A stretch of 12,665 bases of DNA from positions 1 through 12,665 of the forward strand of contig JAITQI010000144.1 of NCBI GenBank assembly GCA_031289065.1, read 5' to 3'. The notes beneath the pieces are model-generated. The model saw only the letters and a program-made list of their open reading frames with translations, made no database searches and had not been told where the DNA came from. This DNA comes from Oscillospiraceae bacterium. GTDB lineage: Bacteria > Bacillota > Clostridia > Oscillospirales > UBA929. Both the position numbers and the translations under genes were made by a program. This document shows positions 12,377-12,665 of the stretch, one piece after another; position 1 is the first letter of the stretch, and the number at the start of each line of letters is the position of its first letter.

Positions 12377-12665
12377 TCAGTTGAGGAAAAACGATGACAT
12401 GATGGCAATAGCGCCCACAATCAGGCAGTAGTAAACAAAGCCGCCGAAACGGCCCTTGCTGACCAGTTTTTTGAGGAACCCCAAGGCGAAATAGCCGGAC
12501 ACGGCGGCCACCAGCGCCCCGGCCAGGCACGGCCCCAGCGGCAGCGCCACGGCGACCGCGCCCTCGGCCGGTCTGAGCGCCTTGAACAGCTCCAACAGCG
12601 TCGCCCCCAGCACGGCGGGCAGGGACAGCAGGAAGGAAAACCGCACGGCGAAAGCCCGGTCAAAC
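12377..12665 (-). CDS. uppP: Undecaprenyl-diphosphatase UppP, C-terminal part (partial)
   Basis: The frame enters from the right edge and gives 95 residues to a TGA at 12377-12379. The motif RFSFLLSLPAVLGA close to the window edge is the conserved C-terminal signature of UppP (BacA), usually written SRFSFLLSIPAILGA. It is followed by GALVAAVSGYFALGFLKKLV and a last transmembrane helix (YYCLIVGAIAIMSSFFL). The enzyme dephosphorylates undecaprenyl diphosphate to recycle the lipid carrier for wall synthesis and can confer bacitracin tolerance. The N-terminal half, with the catalytic E-x-x-E region, is outside the window. An in-frame GTG at 12646 is internal and not the start, since matching family sequence continues upstream of it. 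ftsK follows 24 bases downstream. Confidence 0.9.
   Translation of the reverse strand, partial: FDRAFAVRFSFLLSLPAVLGATLLELFKALRPAEGAVAVALPLGPCLAGALVAAVSGYFALGFLKKLVSKGRFGGFVYYCLIVGAIAIMSSFFLN

Noticed and set aside
9950..12397. 815-codon plus-strand open frame over ftsK
   Set aside because: His/Gly/Gln-rich shadow of the minus-strand ftsK. The GC-rich codon bias keeps this antisense frame open; no domain is seen.

Overview
This window reads as ordinary chromosomal DNA from a GC-rich, Gram-positive-type anaerobe, most likely a member of the Clostridia (an Oscillospirales-like lineage is my best guess). The grounds are a class A penicillin-binding protein of clostridial type, a short FeoB, a SpoIIIE-type DNA translocase, sigma-A promoters, strong GGAGG ribosome sites, and several short interspersed repeats of kinds I associate with clostridial genomes. 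The assignment is inference from gene content; there is no rRNA or other phylogenetic marker to confirm it.

Layout. Positions 1-1974 (+) hold the end of feoA and all of feoB, a ferrous iron uptake operon joined by an ATGA overlap. Positions 2053-2703 (+) hold a promoter and a small lipoprotein of unknown function, closed by a strong terminator that can also serve the convergent genes to its right. Positions 2761-5072 (-) hold ruvX/yqgF (Holliday-junction-resolvase-like pre-16S rRNA nuclease), an AI-2E/PerM-family membrane protein, and a cysteine glutathione peroxidase whose start overlaps the end of the membrane-protein gene. A roughly 120 bp MITE-like repeat sits between ruvX and the membrane-protein gene. 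Divergent promoters at about 5112-5182 separate this block from a class A PBP (5292-7775, +). A regulatory stretch (7776-8029) with several inverted repeats, a promoter and a perfect 17 bp hairpin leads to glmM (8030-9370, +). Converging on glmM is a minus-strand block read from the right edge: the end of uppP, then ftsK/spoIIIE, then a small membrane zinc-ribbon protein.

How the genes relate. PBP, GlmM (UDP-GlcNAc precursor supply) and UppP (recycling of the undecaprenyl carrier) all serve peptidoglycan synthesis, and FtsK/SpoIIIE clears DNA from the division or sporulation septum, so the right half is an envelope and division neighbourhood. The left half is iron uptake plus peroxide defence.

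I do not see a convincing undescribed system such as a defence island, phage, CRISPR array or biosynthetic cluster. The most interesting signals are non-coding. Three different short repeat types lie exactly at gene 3' ends, and in three genes (ruvX, ftsK and the zinc-ribbon gene) the stop codon and last few codons are supplied by the repeat. There is also a strong hairpin near the predicted 5' end of the glmM transcript.
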